Positions 1 through 9,352 of a DNA stretch of 64,000 nucleotides are shown one piece after another. The translations under genes were made by a program, and so were the position numbers. The notes beneath the pieces are model-generated. The model did not search any database and was not told the origin of the DNA. It saw only the letters and a list, made by a program, of their open reading frames with translations. This stretch comes from Nocardioides sp. PD653-B2 (lineage in GTDB: Bacteria; Actinomycetota; Actinomycetes; Propionibacteriales; Nocardioidaceae): NCBI RefSeq assembly GCF_002117935.1, contig NZ_BDJE01000022.1:1-64000 (forward strand). Reading direction: 5' to 3'. Every line of letters begins with the position of its first letter. Within the stretch, counting starts at the first letter, position 1.

Positions 1-461
1 ATCCGGGCCACCGCACTTTGCGCACCGGATCGGTGCCGCCGGTCGAGCTCGCCGTGCTCGAGCACGGAACACGTCCCTTCGGCCACGGCGAGGTCGAGCA
101 CGGTGTCGTCGTACCGCATCCTCGGCGGCCCCACGTTCCACTGGGCGCGCTCCTCGAAGTGCGACACCCGATGCACTCGCACGCCGGTGGGGTCGGCGAG
201 GTTCCGGTGCCGATCGACCGCGACGTGGATCAAGGACTCGTCCGCATCGCGGCGCCCCGGCCCCTCGTGGGCGCGCATCGCCGACCGGCCGTGGAGCGCG
301 GCCGGCCAGCAGCGGAGAACTGCAGCCCAGGCGCGCTGCTGCCACGAGAGCGGGCCGGTGTGCTCCACGGACACACCCGGGTGTACCGCGACCCCCGCGA
401 TCGCGTCATTCCGCTCTGTGGAGAACGGTCCGGCTTGGCCACCATGGAAGGGTGAGGGCAT
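1..461 (-). pseudogene. Remnant of an AbiEi-type / DUF559-like protein, runs off the left edge
   Basis: An open reverse frame covers the left edge. Its middle (about bases 60-395) reads like the central part of actinobacterial proteins annotated as AbiEi-family antitoxin or endonuclease-domain proteins: segments such as HPGVSVEHTGPLSWQQRAW, MRAHEGPGRR and NVGPPRMRYDDTVLDLA are typical. The N-terminal winged-helix part is missing, because the only ATG (461) overlaps the start of the divergent epimerase. After VLDLA the C-terminal sequence no longer resembles the family. I infer a decayed gene fragment; a real gene beginning inside and continuing left of the window is the alternative. Confidence 0.45.
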
Positions 462-1359
462 GACTTCCCGGACGATCGTGATCGCCGGCTCGTCCGGGTT
501 CCTCGGACAGCACCTCACCGCTGAGCTGGTCGGGCGCGGTCACGCGGTGGTGTCGCTGGTTCGCCGGCCGACGTCGGCGCCGGACGAGTCGAGCTGGGAC
601 CCGTACGCCGGTGTCTACGCCCCTGCCGTGATCGAGGGGGCCGACGTCGTGGTCAACCTCGCCGGGGCGCCGACCGCGGGCAACCCCCACTCGAGCCGCT
701 GGGCCCGTGAGCTCCGGGAGAGCCGGGTGACCACGACGCGGGTGCTCGCCGAGGCGATCGCCGCCAGCGAGCGCCGGCCCGTGTTCCTCGCCGGCAACGG
801 CATCTCCTGGTACGGCGACCACGGCCAGGAGCTGCTCACCGAGGAGTCGGACAGCCGCGGTGACTCGCTGCTCACCGACGTGACCCGCGAGTGGCAGGCC
901 GCGGCGGACCCCGCGGCCGAGGCCGGCGCCCGGGTCTGCATCCTGCGCACCGCGCCGGTCATGGACCGCCGCGCCGCGCCTCTCAAGCAGCTGCGCCTGC
1001 TGTTCAAGGCGGGCCTCGGCGCCAAGCTCGGCGACGGCCGCCAGCGGATGGCGATGATCTCGCTGCGCGACTGGGTCGGTGGGGTCGCCCACCTGGTCGA
1101 CGACGACGCGGTCAGCGGTCCGGTCAACCTGTGCTCGCCGCAAACGCCCACCAACGCCGAGTTCACCGAAGCGCTCGCCCGGGCGCTGCACCGCAAGGCG
1201 TTCCTGCCGGCGCCGCGCTTCGCGATCGAGCTCGGCGGCGGACAGATGGCACCCGAGGTGCTCGGCTCGCTGAACGTCCGGCCTGCGGTGCTGGAGGCGG
1301 CGGGCTACACGTTCCGCGACCGCACCGTGGACGAGATCGTGCGCACCGGGCTCAGCTGA
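460..1359 (+). CDS. TIGR01777-family SDR epimerase / NAD(P)-binding protein (YfcH-like)
   Basis: A 299-residue Rossmann-fold protein of the atypical short-chain dehydrogenase class. The N-terminus IVIAGSSGFLGQHLTAEL contains the GxxGxxG dinucleotide motif (residues about 5-20), followed by VVNLAGAP. RDWVGGVAHLVDD and GPVNLCSPQTPTNAEF are typical of the TIGR01777 family, as is the C-terminal DUF1731-like segment (ALHRKAFLPAPRFAIELGGGQMAPEVLGSLNVRP). The substrate is unknown in this family. The ATG at 460 was chosen because the fold begins there and GAAGGGTGAGG precedes it; the frame is open further upstream but that part is not protein-like. Confidence 0.9.
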   Translation: MTSRTIVIAGSSGFLGQHLTAELVGRGHAVVSLVRRPTSAPDESSWDPYAGVYAPAVIEGADVVVNLAGAPTAGNPHSSRWARELRESRVTTTRVLAEAIAASERRPVFLAGNGISWYGDHGQELLTEESDSRGDSLLTDVTREWQAAADPAAEAGARVCILRTAPVMDRRAAPLKQLRLLFKAGLGAKLGDGRQRMAMISLRDWVGGVAHLVDDDAVSGPVNLCSPQTPTNAEFTEALARALHRKAFLPAPRFAIELGGGQMAPEVLGSLNVRPAVLEAAGYTFRDRTVDEIVRTGLS

Positions 1360-1374
1360 CCGAGCGCTCCGCGC

Positions 1375-1803
1375 TCAGACGACGGAGCGCACCCGCCACT
1401 CCCCCGCGACCCGCCGCAGCACCACCCGCCGCGTCGACGGCTCGTCCCTCGGCAGCGGCACGCGTACGCCGACGCCGACAGCCGTCCCGCCGGCGAGCCG
1501 GTCGGTGACGACCAGGGCGAGCCGATCGCCCGACCGGTCCCGCACCCGGACCGCGAGCAGCTGCGTCTCCAGCCCCTCGACCCGCAGCCCCCGGTCGCGC
1601 CAGGACCGGAGCATCGACCGGTCGGCCCGGCCGGTCGGCGACCCCGCGGTGTAGAGGTCACCCAGCGCGTCCACGTCCCCGTCCGCCCAGGCCTGCGCCC
1701 GCCGGTCGTCCCACGCGTGCAGGATCGCGGCCGCTTCCACCTCCGGTGGCGGCGCGGCGGGTGCGCACAGGGAGAGCCAGAGGGACAACAACCAGGCGGT
1801 CAT
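1375..1803 (-). CDS. Secreted small NTF2/SnoaL-like hypothetical protein
   Basis: 142 residues starting with a hydrophobic leader (MTAWLLSLWLSLCAPAAPPP), so probably exported. The rest (HAWDDRRAQAWADGDVDALGDLYTAGS) resembles the first helix of NTF2/SnoaL-like domains, whose members bind small ligands or serve as association domains. No catalytic residues can be named. It is divergent to lipB with about 120 bp between the starts and converges on the epimerase gene 15 bp away. Function unknown. Confidence 0.7.
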   Translation of the reverse strand: MTAWLLSLWLSLCAPAAPPPEVEAAAILHAWDDRRAQAWADGDVDALGDLYTAGSPTGRADRSMLRSWRDRGLRVEGLETQLLAVRVRDRSGDRLALVVTDRLAGGTAVGVGVRVPLPRDEPSTRRVVLRRVAGEWRVRSVV

Positions 1804-1914
1804 CGGCGTCTCCTACCCGTGCCGCCCACTTCCCAGCAGGTTCTCCACAGGACACTGGTCCCCATGCTGAGCCGCCGGATCTGCCCGACGAGCTCGCGTT
1901 CCTGGGTGCGGCAG

Positions 1915-1920
1915 TAGGCT
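1915..1920 (+). promoter_or_regulatory. -10 box TAGGCT of lipB (leaderless)
   Basis: TAGGCT lies 7 bases before the GTG of lipB and no Shine-Dalgarno sequence is present. This is the usual arrangement for leaderless transcripts in high-GC actinobacteria, and the same hexamer sits 7 bases before lipA. It supports the GTG start. Confidence 0.55.
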
Positions 1921-1927
1921 CGACGGC

Positions 1928-2665
1928 GTGAGCGAGCTGGAGTTCCGCACCATCGGCACCCTCGACTACCTCGCGGCGTGGGACCTCCAGCGCGAGGTGC
2001 ACCAGCGGGTGGCCGACGGCGAGCAGGCCGACACGACGCTGCTCCTCGAGCACCCGGCCGTCTTCACCGCCGGCAAGCGCACCCAGCCCCACGACCGGCC
2101 GCTCGACCCGCACGGAGCCCCCGTCATCGACGTCGACCGCGGCGGCACCATCACCTTCCACGGGCCCGGCCAGCTGGTCGGCTACCCGATCGTGGCACTG
2201 CCCGACCACGTCAAGGTCGTCGACTACGTGCGCCGGGTCGAGGAGGCGCTGATCCACGTCTGCGCCGACCTCGGGGTCACGACCGCCCGCGTGCCCGGCC
2301 GCAGCGGCGTCTGGCTGCGTGCCGACGACCCTTCGACAGGCTCCGGACAAGCCGCGAGACCAGAACGGAAGATCGCGGCCCTCGGCATCCGGGTCAGCCG
2401 CGGCGTCACCATGCACGGCTTCTCCCTCAACTGCGACGTCGACCTCGCGTGGTTCGACCGGTTCGTCCCGTGCAGCATCGACGACGCCGGCGTGACCTCG
2501 CTGAGCCAGGAGCTCGGTCGCGACGTCACGGTCGCCGAGGTGCTCCCGGTCGTCGAGCGGCACCTGCGCCACTACCTCGCCTGGACGCCGTACGACGCCA
2601 CCCCGGACTACGACGCGCGCCCGGACCCGGCGACGTACCCCCGCATCCAGCTGCTCACCCCCTGA
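1928..2665 (+). CDS. lipB: Octanoyl-[acyl-carrier-protein]:protein N-octanoyltransferase LipB
   Basis: 245 residues. LipB moves octanoate from acyl carrier protein to lipoyl domains of 2-oxoacid dehydrogenases and glycine cleavage H protein; LipA (4669) then inserts the sulfurs. Family motifs are [18 protein letters not shown] (near residue 75), the catalytic-lysine segment [20 protein letters not shown] and [14 protein letters not shown] with the catalytic cysteine. The loop just before ERKIAALG carries an extra stretch, [13 protein letters not shown], encoded by an interspersed repeat (see the repeat entry). The loop is variable in the family, so activity is probably kept. GTG start with a leaderless -10 box. 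Confidence 0.96.
   Translation: MSELEFRTIGTLDYLAAWDLQREVHQRVADGEQADTTLLLEHPAVFTAGKRTQPHDRPLDPHGAPVIDVDRGGTITFHGPGQLVGYPIVALPDHVKVVDYVRRVEEALIHVCADLGVTTARVPGRSGVWLRADDPSTGSGQAARPERKIAALGIRVSRGVTMHGFSLNCDVDLAWFDRFVPCSIDDAGVTSLSQELGRDVTVAEVLPVVERHLRHYLAWTPYDATPDYDARPDPATYPRIQLLTP
2328..2352 (+). repeat. Interspersed REP-like repeat inserted in lipB
   Basis: The bases around CCCTTCGACAGGCTCCGG match the CCTTCGACAGGCTC / GAGCCTGTCGAAGG repeat that is scattered in many actinobacterial and other genomes; its translations contain STGSG on one strand and PEPVEG on the other. Here it is read in frame inside lipB and adds about 10 residues to a surface loop. Recognition is from memory of the repeat; only one copy was noticed in this window. 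Confidence 0.6.
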
Positions 2666-2755
2666 CGGCGCGTCCTCCACGGTCGCAACCTCTGGCCTGT
2701 TTGGATCGTCAGTACGTCGTGACCGACGCCCACATGACGACTCGGGGGAACATCC

Positions 2756-3667
2756 ATGAGTGAGCTGGTCATCGAGACCACCGCCCTGCACAAGGAGTTC
2801 CGCTCCCGCCGCGGCCTGCGGGTCGCGGTCCAGGACCTCGACCTGGCGGTGCCCGCCGGCGGGGTGCACGGGTTCCTCGGGCCCAACGGCTCCGGCAAGA
2901 CCACCACGATCCGGATGCTGCTCGGCCTGGCCCGGGCGACCCACGGCGAGATGAGGCTGTTCGGCCAGCCGGTCCCCCGACTGCTCCCCTCGGTGATCGA
3001 CCGGGTCGGCGCCGTCGTGGAAAGCCCGAAGTTCTCGCCCCACTTCACCGGCCGCCAGAACCTCACGCTGCTCGCCCGGACCATCGGTGCCCCGACCAGC
3101 CAGGTCGACGCGGCGGTCGAGACCGTCGGCCTCACCGGCCGCGACCAGGACCGCTTCAAGTCCTACTCCCTGGGCATGAAGCAGCGGCTCGCGATCGCGG
3201 CGACGCTGCTCAAGCAGCCCGACCTGCTGATCCTCGACGAGCCCACCAACGGCCTGGACCCCGCCGGCATCCGCGAGATCCGGGAGACCATCCGTGATCT
3301 CGGCGCATCGGGCGTCACGGTGCTGCTCAGCTCGCACATCCTCGCCGAGGTCCAGCAGGTCTGCACCTCGGCGACGATCATCGGCAACGGCCGGATGCTC
3401 GCCTCCGGCCAGGTCGACGAGCTGGTCGGCGCGAGCACGGCGTACCGCGTCGGTGCTCCCGACCCGGACGCCGCCCGACGAGTGCTCACCGAGGCGGGCT
3501 TCAGCGTCGGCGACGGGCTCCTGGTCGACACCGACCGGCCGGCCGAGGTCACCCGGGCGCTCGGAGCCGCGGGGATCTGGCTGACCGAGCTGACGCCGGT
3601 ACGCCGCGACCTCGAGGCGGTCTTCCTCGAGCTGACCGCCGGCACCGAGCTGGGCGGCGACCGATGA
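2756..3667 (+). CDS. ABC exporter ATP-binding protein
   Basis: 303-residue ABC ATPase of the BcrA/CcmA-like export class. Visible motifs: Walker A GPNGSGKTTT (near residue 43), Q-loop region, signature YSLGMKQRL, Walker B LLILDEPTNGLDPAG and the H-loop SSHILAE. The C-terminal 80 residues (AYRVGAPDPDAARRVL...) are the usual accessory part of this class. The stop overlaps the start of the permease gene by 4 bases (ATGA), so the two are translationally coupled. The substrate (peptide, drug or lipid) cannot be read from the sequence. Lying between lipB and lipA is probably coincidental. Confidence 0.93.
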   Translation: MSELVIETTALHKEFRSRRGLRVAVQDLDLAVPAGGVHGFLGPNGSGKTTTIRMLLGLARATHGEMRLFGQPVPRLLPSVIDRVGAVVESPKFSPHFTGRQNLTLLARTIGAPTSQVDAAVETVGLTGRDQDRFKSYSLGMKQRLAIAATLLKQPDLLILDEPTNGLDPAGIREIRETIRDLGASGVTVLLSSHILAEVQQVCTSATIIGNGRMLASGQVDELVGASTAYRVGAPDPDAARRVLTEAGFSVGDGLLVDTDRPAEVTRALGAAGIWLTELTPVRRDLEAVFLELTAGTELGGDR

Positions 3668-4635
3668 GCCCGCGCCTGCTCCTCGTCGAGCTGACCCGGC
3701 TGCGCTGGCGGCGCGCCGTGCTGGTCCTGCTGATCGCCGCGGTCGTGCTGCCCGCCGTGATCGCGCTCGCCCGGATCTGGTCGACCCGTCCGGTGTCCGA
3801 GTCCGAGATCCAGTCCGTCATCGACTCGAACGCCCAGCAGATCTCCCAGTGCGTCGATCACCCGCGCCGCATGGGCCTGCCGCCGGGCTCGACCGAGCAG
3901 CAGTGCACCGACCAGATCGTCAGCTGGTACACCGGCCGCGAGAAGCTCTCGCTCGCCCGCGAGCGCACCGGCGGCGCCGGGATGGGCGTCGTCGCCGTCC
4001 TGACCGCGATCCTGCTCGTGGCGGCCACCACCTTCGTCGGCCACGACTGGGCCAGCGGGTCGATGAGCAACCAGCTGCTCTTCGAGCCGCGGCGCGGCCG
4101 GATCTGGACGGCCAAGGCCCTCGCGGTCACGCTGGTGTCGCTGCTGACCGCGGCCGTCGTCAGCACGGCGTACTGGCTCAGCATGTGGATGACCATGAAG
4201 GTCCGCGACCTGCCGATCGTCGACGGGTCGCTCACCGACTCGCTGGCCTACGGCCTGCGCGGCGCCGGATTCGCCGCCGCGGCGGCACTCGGTGGTTACG
4301 CCCTGACGATGCTCTTCCGCAGCACGGTGGCGACGATCGGGGTGCTCTTCGTGGTGTCGATCGCGGGCGGGCTGCTGATCGCCTTGCTGGGCCTCAGCGA
4401 GCACTGGCAGCCGCAGAAGAACGTCGCGGCGATCGTGAAGAACGGCACGACGTACTACGTCGACGTCCCCCAGTCGTGCTACTCCCGACCCCGGTCGAGC
4501 GAGCCCGAGCCCGACTCCGAGTGCGACGAGCGGCGGGACCTGTCGGCCTGGGGTGGCGTCGGCTACTACGGCGTCGCCCTGGTCGTGGTGATGGGTGCGT
4601 CGGTGGTGTCGTTCCGCCGGCGAGACGTGCCCTGA
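3664..4635 (+). CDS. ABC-2 type permease
   Basis: 323-residue integral membrane partner of the ATPase just upstream. Hydrophobic segments are visible at about residues 15-35 (AVLVLLIAAVVLPAVIALA), 105-125, 150-172, 195-215, 220-245 and 295-315. The long segment between the first two, with two cysteines (QISQCVDHP, STEQQCTDQ), is probably extracytoplasmic. This is the ABC-2 topology used by exporters that work with BcrA-like ATPases. Starts with ATG inside the ATPase stop (ATGA overlap). Confidence 0.87.
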   Translation: MSPRLLLVELTRLRWRRAVLVLLIAAVVLPAVIALARIWSTRPVSESEIQSVIDSNAQQISQCVDHPRRMGLPPGSTEQQCTDQIVSWYTGREKLSLARERTGGAGMGVVAVLTAILLVAATTFVGHDWASGSMSNQLLFEPRRGRIWTAKALAVTLVSLLTAAVVSTAYWLSMWMTMKVRDLPIVDGSLTDSLAYGLRGAGFAAAAALGGYALTMLFRSTVATIGVLFVVSIAGGLLIALLGLSEHWQPQKNVAAIVKNGTTYYVDVPQSCYSRPRSSEPEPDSECDERRDLSAWGGVGYYGVALVVVMGASVVSFRRRDVP

Positions 4636-4655
4636 GCCGCGCTGGGGACCCCGCG

Positions 4656-4661
4656 TAGGCT
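4656..4661 (+). promoter_or_regulatory. -10 box TAGGCT of lipA (leaderless)
   Basis: TAGGCT lies 7 bases before the GTG of lipA with no ribosome-binding site between, the same spacing as lipB. It indicates separate transcription of lipA from the ABC pair, whose last gene ends about 20 bases upstream. Confidence 0.5.
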
Positions 4662-4668
4662 GGCTCCC

Positions 4669-5610
4669 GTGACGCAAGCTCCCGCCCCAGAAGGACGCAA
4701 GCTGCTCCGACTCGAAGTGCGCAACGCGGAGACCCCGATCGAGCGCAAGCCGGAGTGGATCAAGACGAGGGCCAAGATGGGCCCCGAGTACAAGCACCTG
4801 CAGAGCCTGGTGAAGTCCGAGGGACTCCACACGGTGTGCCAGGAGGCCGGCTGTCCCAACATCTTCGAGTGCTGGGAGGACCGCGAGGCGACGTTCCTCA
4901 TCGGCGGTGACCAGTGCACCCGCCGCTGCGACTTCTGCCAGATCGACACCGGCAAGCCGCAGCCGCTGGACCGCGACGAGCCTCGCCGGGTCGCCGAGTC
5001 GGTGCAGAAGATGGAGCTGCGTTACGCCACCATCACCGGCGTCGCGCGCGACGATCTCGAGGACGGCGGCGCCTGGCTGTACGCCGAGACCGTGCGCGCC
5101 ATCCACGAGCTGAACCCCGGCACCGGTGTCGAGAACCTCATCCCCGACTTCAACGGCAAGCCCGACCTGCTGCGCGAGGTGTTCGAGTCGCGGCCCGAGG
5201 TGCTCGCCCACAACGTCGAGACGGTGCCGCGGATCTTCAAGCGGATCCGTCCGGCGTTCACCTACGAGCGCTCGCTCGACGTGATCACCCAGGCCCGCGA
5301 CTTCGGCCTGGTCACCAAGTCGAACCTGATCCTCGGCATGGGCGAGACCCGCGAGGAGATCCACCAGGCGCTGCGCGACCTCCACTCGGCCGGCTGCGAG
5401 CTGATCACGATCACCCAGTACCTGCGCCCCTCGGCGCGGCACCACCCCGTCGAGCGTTGGGTGAAGCCCGAGGAGTTCGTCGAGATGGCGGCCGAGGCCG
5501 AGGAGATCGGCTTCTCGGGTGTCCTGTCCGGCCCGCTCGTGCGTTCGTCGTACCGCGCCGGTCGGTTGTACCGTCAGGCCATGGACGCCCGCGCGGGCGC
5601 CACCGCCTGA
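4669..5610 (+). CDS. lipA: Lipoyl synthase LipA (radical SAM)
   Basis: 313 residues. LipA inserts two sulfur atoms into protein-bound octanoyl groups using two iron-sulfur clusters. The auxiliary-cluster cysteines are in [14 protein letters not shown] (CX4CX5C, near residue 60) and the radical-SAM cluster in [11 protein letters not shown] (CX3CX2C, near residue 83). The C-terminal RSSYRAG motif supplies the serine ligand. GMGETREE and [19 protein letters not shown] are family signatures. Length is normal. GTG start, leaderless. It completes the lipoate pathway with lipB. Confidence 0.97.
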   Translation: MTQAPAPEGRKLLRLEVRNAETPIERKPEWIKTRAKMGPEYKHLQSLVKSEGLHTVCQEAGCPNIFECWEDREATFLIGGDQCTRRCDFCQIDTGKPQPLDRDEPRRVAESVQKMELRYATITGVARDDLEDGGAWLYAETVRAIHELNPGTGVENLIPDFNGKPDLLREVFESRPEVLAHNVETVPRIFKRIRPAFTYERSLDVITQARDFGLVTKSNLILGMGETREEIHQALRDLHSAGCELITITQYLRPSARHHPVERWVKPEEFVEMAAEAEEIGFSGVLSGPLVRSSYRAGRLYRQAMDARAGATA

Positions 5611-5654
5611 ATCCCCTGAGTCGAACCTTGAGTAGAACGAGGCAGCAGCAGACC

Positions 5655-6371
5655 ATGGCGAAGGACTCCCAGCCCGTCGACCCGGAGAAGATGAGCCGGA
5701 CCAAGCAGTTCATCGAGACCTACCGGATGGCCCGCAAGTCGGACCCCCGGCTCGGCCTCTGGGTCCTCGGCTCATTGCTGCTCGGCGGGGCGGTCGGCTT
5801 CGTCATCTTCTGGCTGCTCCCGAGCAGCGGGATCCTGCACATCATCTTGTCGGTCGTCGGCGCGCTGCTGCTGGGCACGCTGCTGGCGATGATCGTCTTC
5901 GGGCGCCGCGCCCAGAAGGCGGCGTACACGCAGATGGAGGGTCAGCCCGGTGCGGCCGCGGCGGCCCTGCGGATGCTGCGCCGCGGGTGGAAGTCCGACC
6001 CGGTCATCGCGTTCACCAAGCAGCAGGACATCGTGCACCGCGTCGTGGGCCCTCCCGGCATCGTCCTGGTGGGCGAGGGCAACCCGCACCGGCTGCGCCA
6101 GCTGATGATCAGCGAGCGCCGCAAGCACGAGCGGGTCGCCTCCGAGGTCCCGATCCACGAGGTCGTCTGCGGCAACGGCGAAGGTCAGGTGCCGCTGCCC
6201 AAGCTGACGCGGCACATCCAGAAGCTGGGCCGCTCGGTGAAGCCGGCCGAGATGACCGACATCCTCAACCGGCTCAAGGCGCTCGACGCCAACCGGTCGA
6301 ACATCCCGCTGCCGAAGGGCCCGGTGCCGACCAGCATGAAGGGCCAGCGCCAGAACATGCGGGGGCGTTAG
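5655..6371 (+). CDS. DUF4191 family membrane protein
   Basis: 238 residues, a conserved actinobacterial protein usually found right after lipA, as here. Two adjacent transmembrane helices (LWVLGSLLLGGAVGFVIFWLL and IILSVVGALLLGTLLAMIVF, residues about 35-85) are followed by a cytoplasmic domain containing QMEGQPGAAAAALRMLRRGW and LVGEGNPHRLRQLMISERR. The biochemical role is not known to me. The ATG at 5655 was chosen because it begins the family sequence; GGCAGCAGCAGACC precedes it. Its stop directly abuts the stop of the convergent lipoprotein gene. Confidence 0.88.
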   Translation: MAKDSQPVDPEKMSRTKQFIETYRMARKSDPRLGLWVLGSLLLGGAVGFVIFWLLPSSGILHIILSVVGALLLGTLLAMIVFGRRAQKAAYTQMEGQPGAAAAALRMLRRGWKSDPVIAFTKQQDIVHRVVGPPGIVLVGEGNPHRLRQLMISERRKHERVASEVPIHEVVCGNGEGQVPLPKLTRHIQKLGRSVKPAEMTDILNRLKALDANRSNIPLPKGPVPTSMKGQRQNMRGR

Positions 6372-7220
6372 TCACACAGCAGGGTCGCCCGGGCTCGAGA
6401 ACATGTCCGGCATGTCCGTGACCTGGTCGGCGGGCGGTGCCTCGATGGTGACGTCCTTGCCGAAGTCGGACAGGGTCATCTCGAGCGTGCCGAGCTTGCC
6501 CATCGTGAACGAGAGCTTGTTGACGCGGTTGTCGTCGTCCAGCCAGATGTCGTAGTCGAGCGACTTCGGCAGCGTGGATGCTCCCGAGGACGCCTCCGGT
6601 CCCATCGCGTCGAGCAGGGCCGACGGGTCGACGGTCGCCGCGAAGTGGTCGAGGCCGTCCTCGGCCCCGACGTACTCGACCGAGGTCATCCCCTTCTCGA
6701 GCAGCTCCACCGACGACTTCACGTCGAGCTGCGAGCCGAGCGAGCCGAAGGGGCTCTTCGGGTCGTTGAGATCGATCTTCCAGAACTTGCCCTTGCTCAG
6801 CTGGCCGAGGTTCAGGTACATGACGCCGTCGATGAGGCGCACGTCGGTGTCGCCGGCGCCCATCATCCCGGTCACCGTCATCGCCGAGGAGGGTGAGTCG
6901 CCTCCGTAGTCGACGTCGCCCTCGCCGTGCATCCGGCTCCCGAGGTCGCCCGACATGGTCGCGTGGGCGGTGGTCATCGACGCGAAGCCCGCGGCCATCC
7001 GGTCGGCGAAGTCCGCCGGCTCGACGCTGTCGCCGGCCTCGAGACCGCCGGCGGCCGGCGCGGGCGAGTCCGACGGTGCCGGGGAGCCCGACGTTGCGGC
7101 CGGGTCGGTGGCGGTCGAGCCGCCGTCGTCGTCACCGCCGCAGGCCACGAGGCCGGTCAGCAGGACGGGGGTGACAGCGAGGGCCGCGAGGCTGCGGCGT
7201 ACCGAGATCAGGCGAGTCAT
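6372..7220 (-). CDS. LppX/LprAFG-like lipoprotein
   Basis: 282 residues. The N-terminus has a signal peptide ending in the lipobox TGLVAC, then an acidic, Ser/Pro-rich linker, then a domain resembling the LppX/LprG family (bags that bind acylated lipids at the outer face of the membrane): DFADRMAAGFASMTTAHATMS, DGVMYLNLG and a C-terminal WLDDDNRVNKLSFTM. ATG 7220 was chosen because the frame extends upstream but the signal peptide starts here. Ligand unknown. It probably helps lipid or glycolipid trafficking, by analogy only. Confidence 0.8.
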   Translation of the reverse strand: MTRLISVRRSLAALAVTPVLLTGLVACGGDDDGGSTATDPAATSGSPAPSDSPAPAAGGLEAGDSVEPADFADRMAAGFASMTTAHATMSGDLGSRMHGEGDVDYGGDSPSSAMTVTGMMGAGDTDVRLIDGVMYLNLGQLSKGKFWKIDLNDPKSPFGSLGSQLDVKSSVELLEKGMTSVEYVGAEDGLDHFAATVDPSALLDAMGPEASSGASTLPKSLDYDIWLDDDNRVNKLSFTMGKLGTLEMTLSDFGKDVTIEAPPADQVTDMPDMFSSPGDPAV

Positions 7221-7263
7221 GTCCGCAGCATCCCCGTGACCCGGCACCCGAAACCGGCGGGAC

Positions 7264-7674
7264 CTAGGCCGCAGGAGTACGCAGGGTCTCGAGCGTGACC
7301 GTGGCCGACCCGGCAATCACGTCGTGGAGGCCGCGGCGGTCGGGGCGGTAGACCAGCGGCGGGATCACCAGGGCCACCGCGACCGCGCGGGCCAGCGACC
7401 GCAGGGGGTCGACCCGCCCGCCGTCGGCGACGCGCACGACCCGCAGGCGGGTGAGCATCTTGCCGAAGGAGCCGCCGACCGTGGCGGTCAGGATCGCGGA
7501 CTCGACGACGAAGACGACCAGCACGAAGAAGCTGCCGGGTCCTCCGGTCGTCCCGAACACCGGCGTGAAGAGGCTGACGACCAGGATCGACCCGAACCAG
7601 TCGACGGCCAGGGCCAGCATCCGGCGTCCCCAGGACGCGGTCTCCAGCTCGACGGACGAGGGTGGCGCGGTCAC
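7264..7674 (-). CDS. RDD family membrane protein
   Basis: 136 residues from a GTG at 7674. The RDD family is a small membrane domain of uncertain function, possibly transport. Typical features are [20 protein letters not shown] at the first helix, a second helix [15 protein letters not shown], then [15 protein letters not shown] and the C-terminal [14 protein letters not shown]. The GTG is preceded at 7 bases by TACGCT, fitting a leaderless transcript. The frame stays open upstream to 7803, but that part lies in the glnA control region. It is divergent to glnA. Confidence 0.85.
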   Translation of the reverse strand: MTAPPSSVELETASWGRRMLALAVDWFGSILVVSLFTPVFGTTGGPGSFFVLVVFVVESAILTATVGGSFGKMLTRLRVVRVADGGRVDPLRSLARAVAVALVIPPLVYRPDRRGLHDVIAGSATVTLETLRTPAA

Positions 7675-7722
7675 GGCGCCAGCGTAGGTCCCCACCGGGG
7701 AGGACCAGGGAGCGGGCCACCC

Positions 7723-7760
7723 GTTACATCGGTGAAACAAACCCGATACGGTCAAGAAAC
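7723..7760 (+). promoter_or_regulatory. GlnR box upstream of glnA
   Basis: Four half-sites GTTAC, GAAAC, GATAC, GAAAC follow each other with exactly 6 bases between each. This matches the known actinobacterial GlnR consensus gTnAc-n6-GaAAc-n6-GtnAC-n6-GAAAc (two a-site/b-site pairs). A -10-like TAGTTT follows at 7771. It predicts activation of glnA under nitrogen limitation. Confidence 0.85.
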
Positions 7761-7862
7761 CGTCCGTGCCTAGTTTCGGACTCGTCCCGGCGCAGCGCCG
7801 CACCGGGCTCTCACTCGCACGTTTGTGGGCTGGCGCCTCCGTCGCGCAGCCAAGGAGGACGA

Positions 7863-9287
7863 ATGTTCCAGAACAGCGACGAGCTGCTCAAGTACGTCAA
7901 GGACGAAGGCGTCGAGATGGTCGACGTCCGCTTCTGCGACCTGCCCGGTGTCATGCAGCACTTCACGGTCCCCGTGTCGTCGTTCGACCAGTCGGTCTTC
8001 GACGACGGCCTCAACTTCGACGGCTCGTCGATCCGCGGCTTCCAGGCCATCCACGAGTCCGACATGTCGCTGTTCCCGGACCCGACCACGGCGTACCTCG
8101 ACCCGTTCCGCACCGCGAAGACGCTGGTCGTCAACTTCTTCATCCACGACCCGCTGACCGGTGAGGCCTACTCCCGCGACCCGCGCAACATCGCCCGCAA
8201 GGCGATGGCGTACCTCGCGACGACCGGCATCGGCGACACGGCGTACTTCGCCCCCGAGGCCGAGTTCTACGTCTTCGACAACGTGCGCTTCGAGACCAAG
8301 GCGAACGCCGGCTACTACGAGATCAACTCGTCGGCTGGCGCCTGGAACACCGGTGACGCGTTCGAGAACGACAACCGCGGCTACAAGGTGAAGTACAAGG
8401 GCGGCTACTTCCCGGTCGCCCCGACCGACCACTTCGGCGAGCTCCGCGACGAGATGGTCATCGAGCTCGAGAAGTCGGGCCTCCAGGTCGAGCGTGCCCA
8501 CCACGAGGTCGGCACCGCCGGCCAGGCCGAGATCAACTACAGGTTCGACGAGCTGCTCAAGGCCGCCGACGACGTCATGAAGTTCAAGTACATCGTCAAG
8601 AACACCGCCTGGCGCAACGGCAAGACCGCGACCTTCATGCCGAAGCCGATCTTCGGCGACAACGGCTCGGGCATGCACGTCCACCAGTCCATCTGGAACG
8701 AGGGCTCGCCCCTCTTCTACGACGAGACCGGGTACGGCGGCCTCTCCGACATGGCCCGCTACTACATCGGCGGCATCCTGAAGCACGCCCCGTCGCTGCT
8801 GGCCTTCACCAACCCGACGGTGAACTCCTACCACCGCCTGGTCCCCGGCTTCGAGGCCCCGATCTCGCTGGTCTACTCGCAGCGCAACCGCTCGGCCTGC
8901 GTCCGGATCCCGATCACGGGCTCGAACCCGAAGGCCAAGCGCATCGAGTTCCGCTGCCCCGACCCGTCGGCCAACCCGTACCTCGCCTTCTCGGCGCTGC
9001 TGCTGGCCGGCCTGGACGGCATCAAGAACAAGATCGAGCCGTCGGCCCCGATCGACAAGGACATCTACGAGCTCCCGCCGGACGAGATGGCCGACATCGA
9101 CCAGGTCCCGACCTCGCTCGGCGCCGTGCTCGACTCGCTCGAGTCGGACCACGAGTTCCTGACGGCCGGCAACGTCTTCACGCCGGACCTGATCGAGACG
9201 TGGATCGAGTTCAAGCGGACCCAGGAGATCCTCCCCGTGCAGATGCGCCCGCACCCGCACGAGTTCGAGCTCTACTACGACATCTAA
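7863..9287 (+). CDS. glnA: Glutamine synthetase type I (GlnA1)
   Basis: 474 residues. It makes glutamine from glutamate, ammonia and ATP as a dodecamer. Motifs: DGSSIRGF (near residue 55), metal-ligand segment [22 protein letters not shown] ATP site ([13 protein letters not shown]), [17 protein letters not shown], and the adenylylation-site segment [10 protein letters not shown] near residue 400, so regulation by GlnE is expected. AAGGAGG precedes the ATG by 6 bases. A GlnR box and a strong terminator flank the gene. Confidence 0.98.
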   Translation: MFQNSDELLKYVKDEGVEMVDVRFCDLPGVMQHFTVPVSSFDQSVFDDGLNFDGSSIRGFQAIHESDMSLFPDPTTAYLDPFRTAKTLVVNFFIHDPLTGEAYSRDPRNIARKAMAYLATTGIGDTAYFAPEAEFYVFDNVRFETKANAGYYEINSSAGAWNTGDAFENDNRGYKVKYKGGYFPVAPTDHFGELRDEMVIELEKSGLQVERAHHEVGTAGQAEINYRFDELLKAADDVMKFKYIVKNTAWRNGKTATFMPKPIFGDNGSGMHVHQSIWNEGSPLFYDETGYGGLSDMARYYIGGILKHAPSLLAFTNPTVNSYHRLVPGFEAPISLVYSQRNRSACVRIPITGSNPKAKRIEFRCPDPSANPYLAFSALLLAGLDGIKNKIEPSAPIDKDIYELPPDEMADIDQVPTSLGAVLDSLESDHEFLTAGNVFTPDLIETWIEFKRTQEILPVQMRPHPHEFELYYDI

Positions 9288-9352
9288 CCGGGCCTCCGGC
9301 TGCGGTCATTCAGCAACGCCGAACGACCGCAAAGAACAGCCGCTGACCTGCA

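Noticed and set aside
3163..5445. Long reverse open frame (760 codons) opposite the ABC and lipA genes
   Set aside because: Mirror of strongly recognised genes in high-GC DNA; its product is low-complexity and matches nothing.
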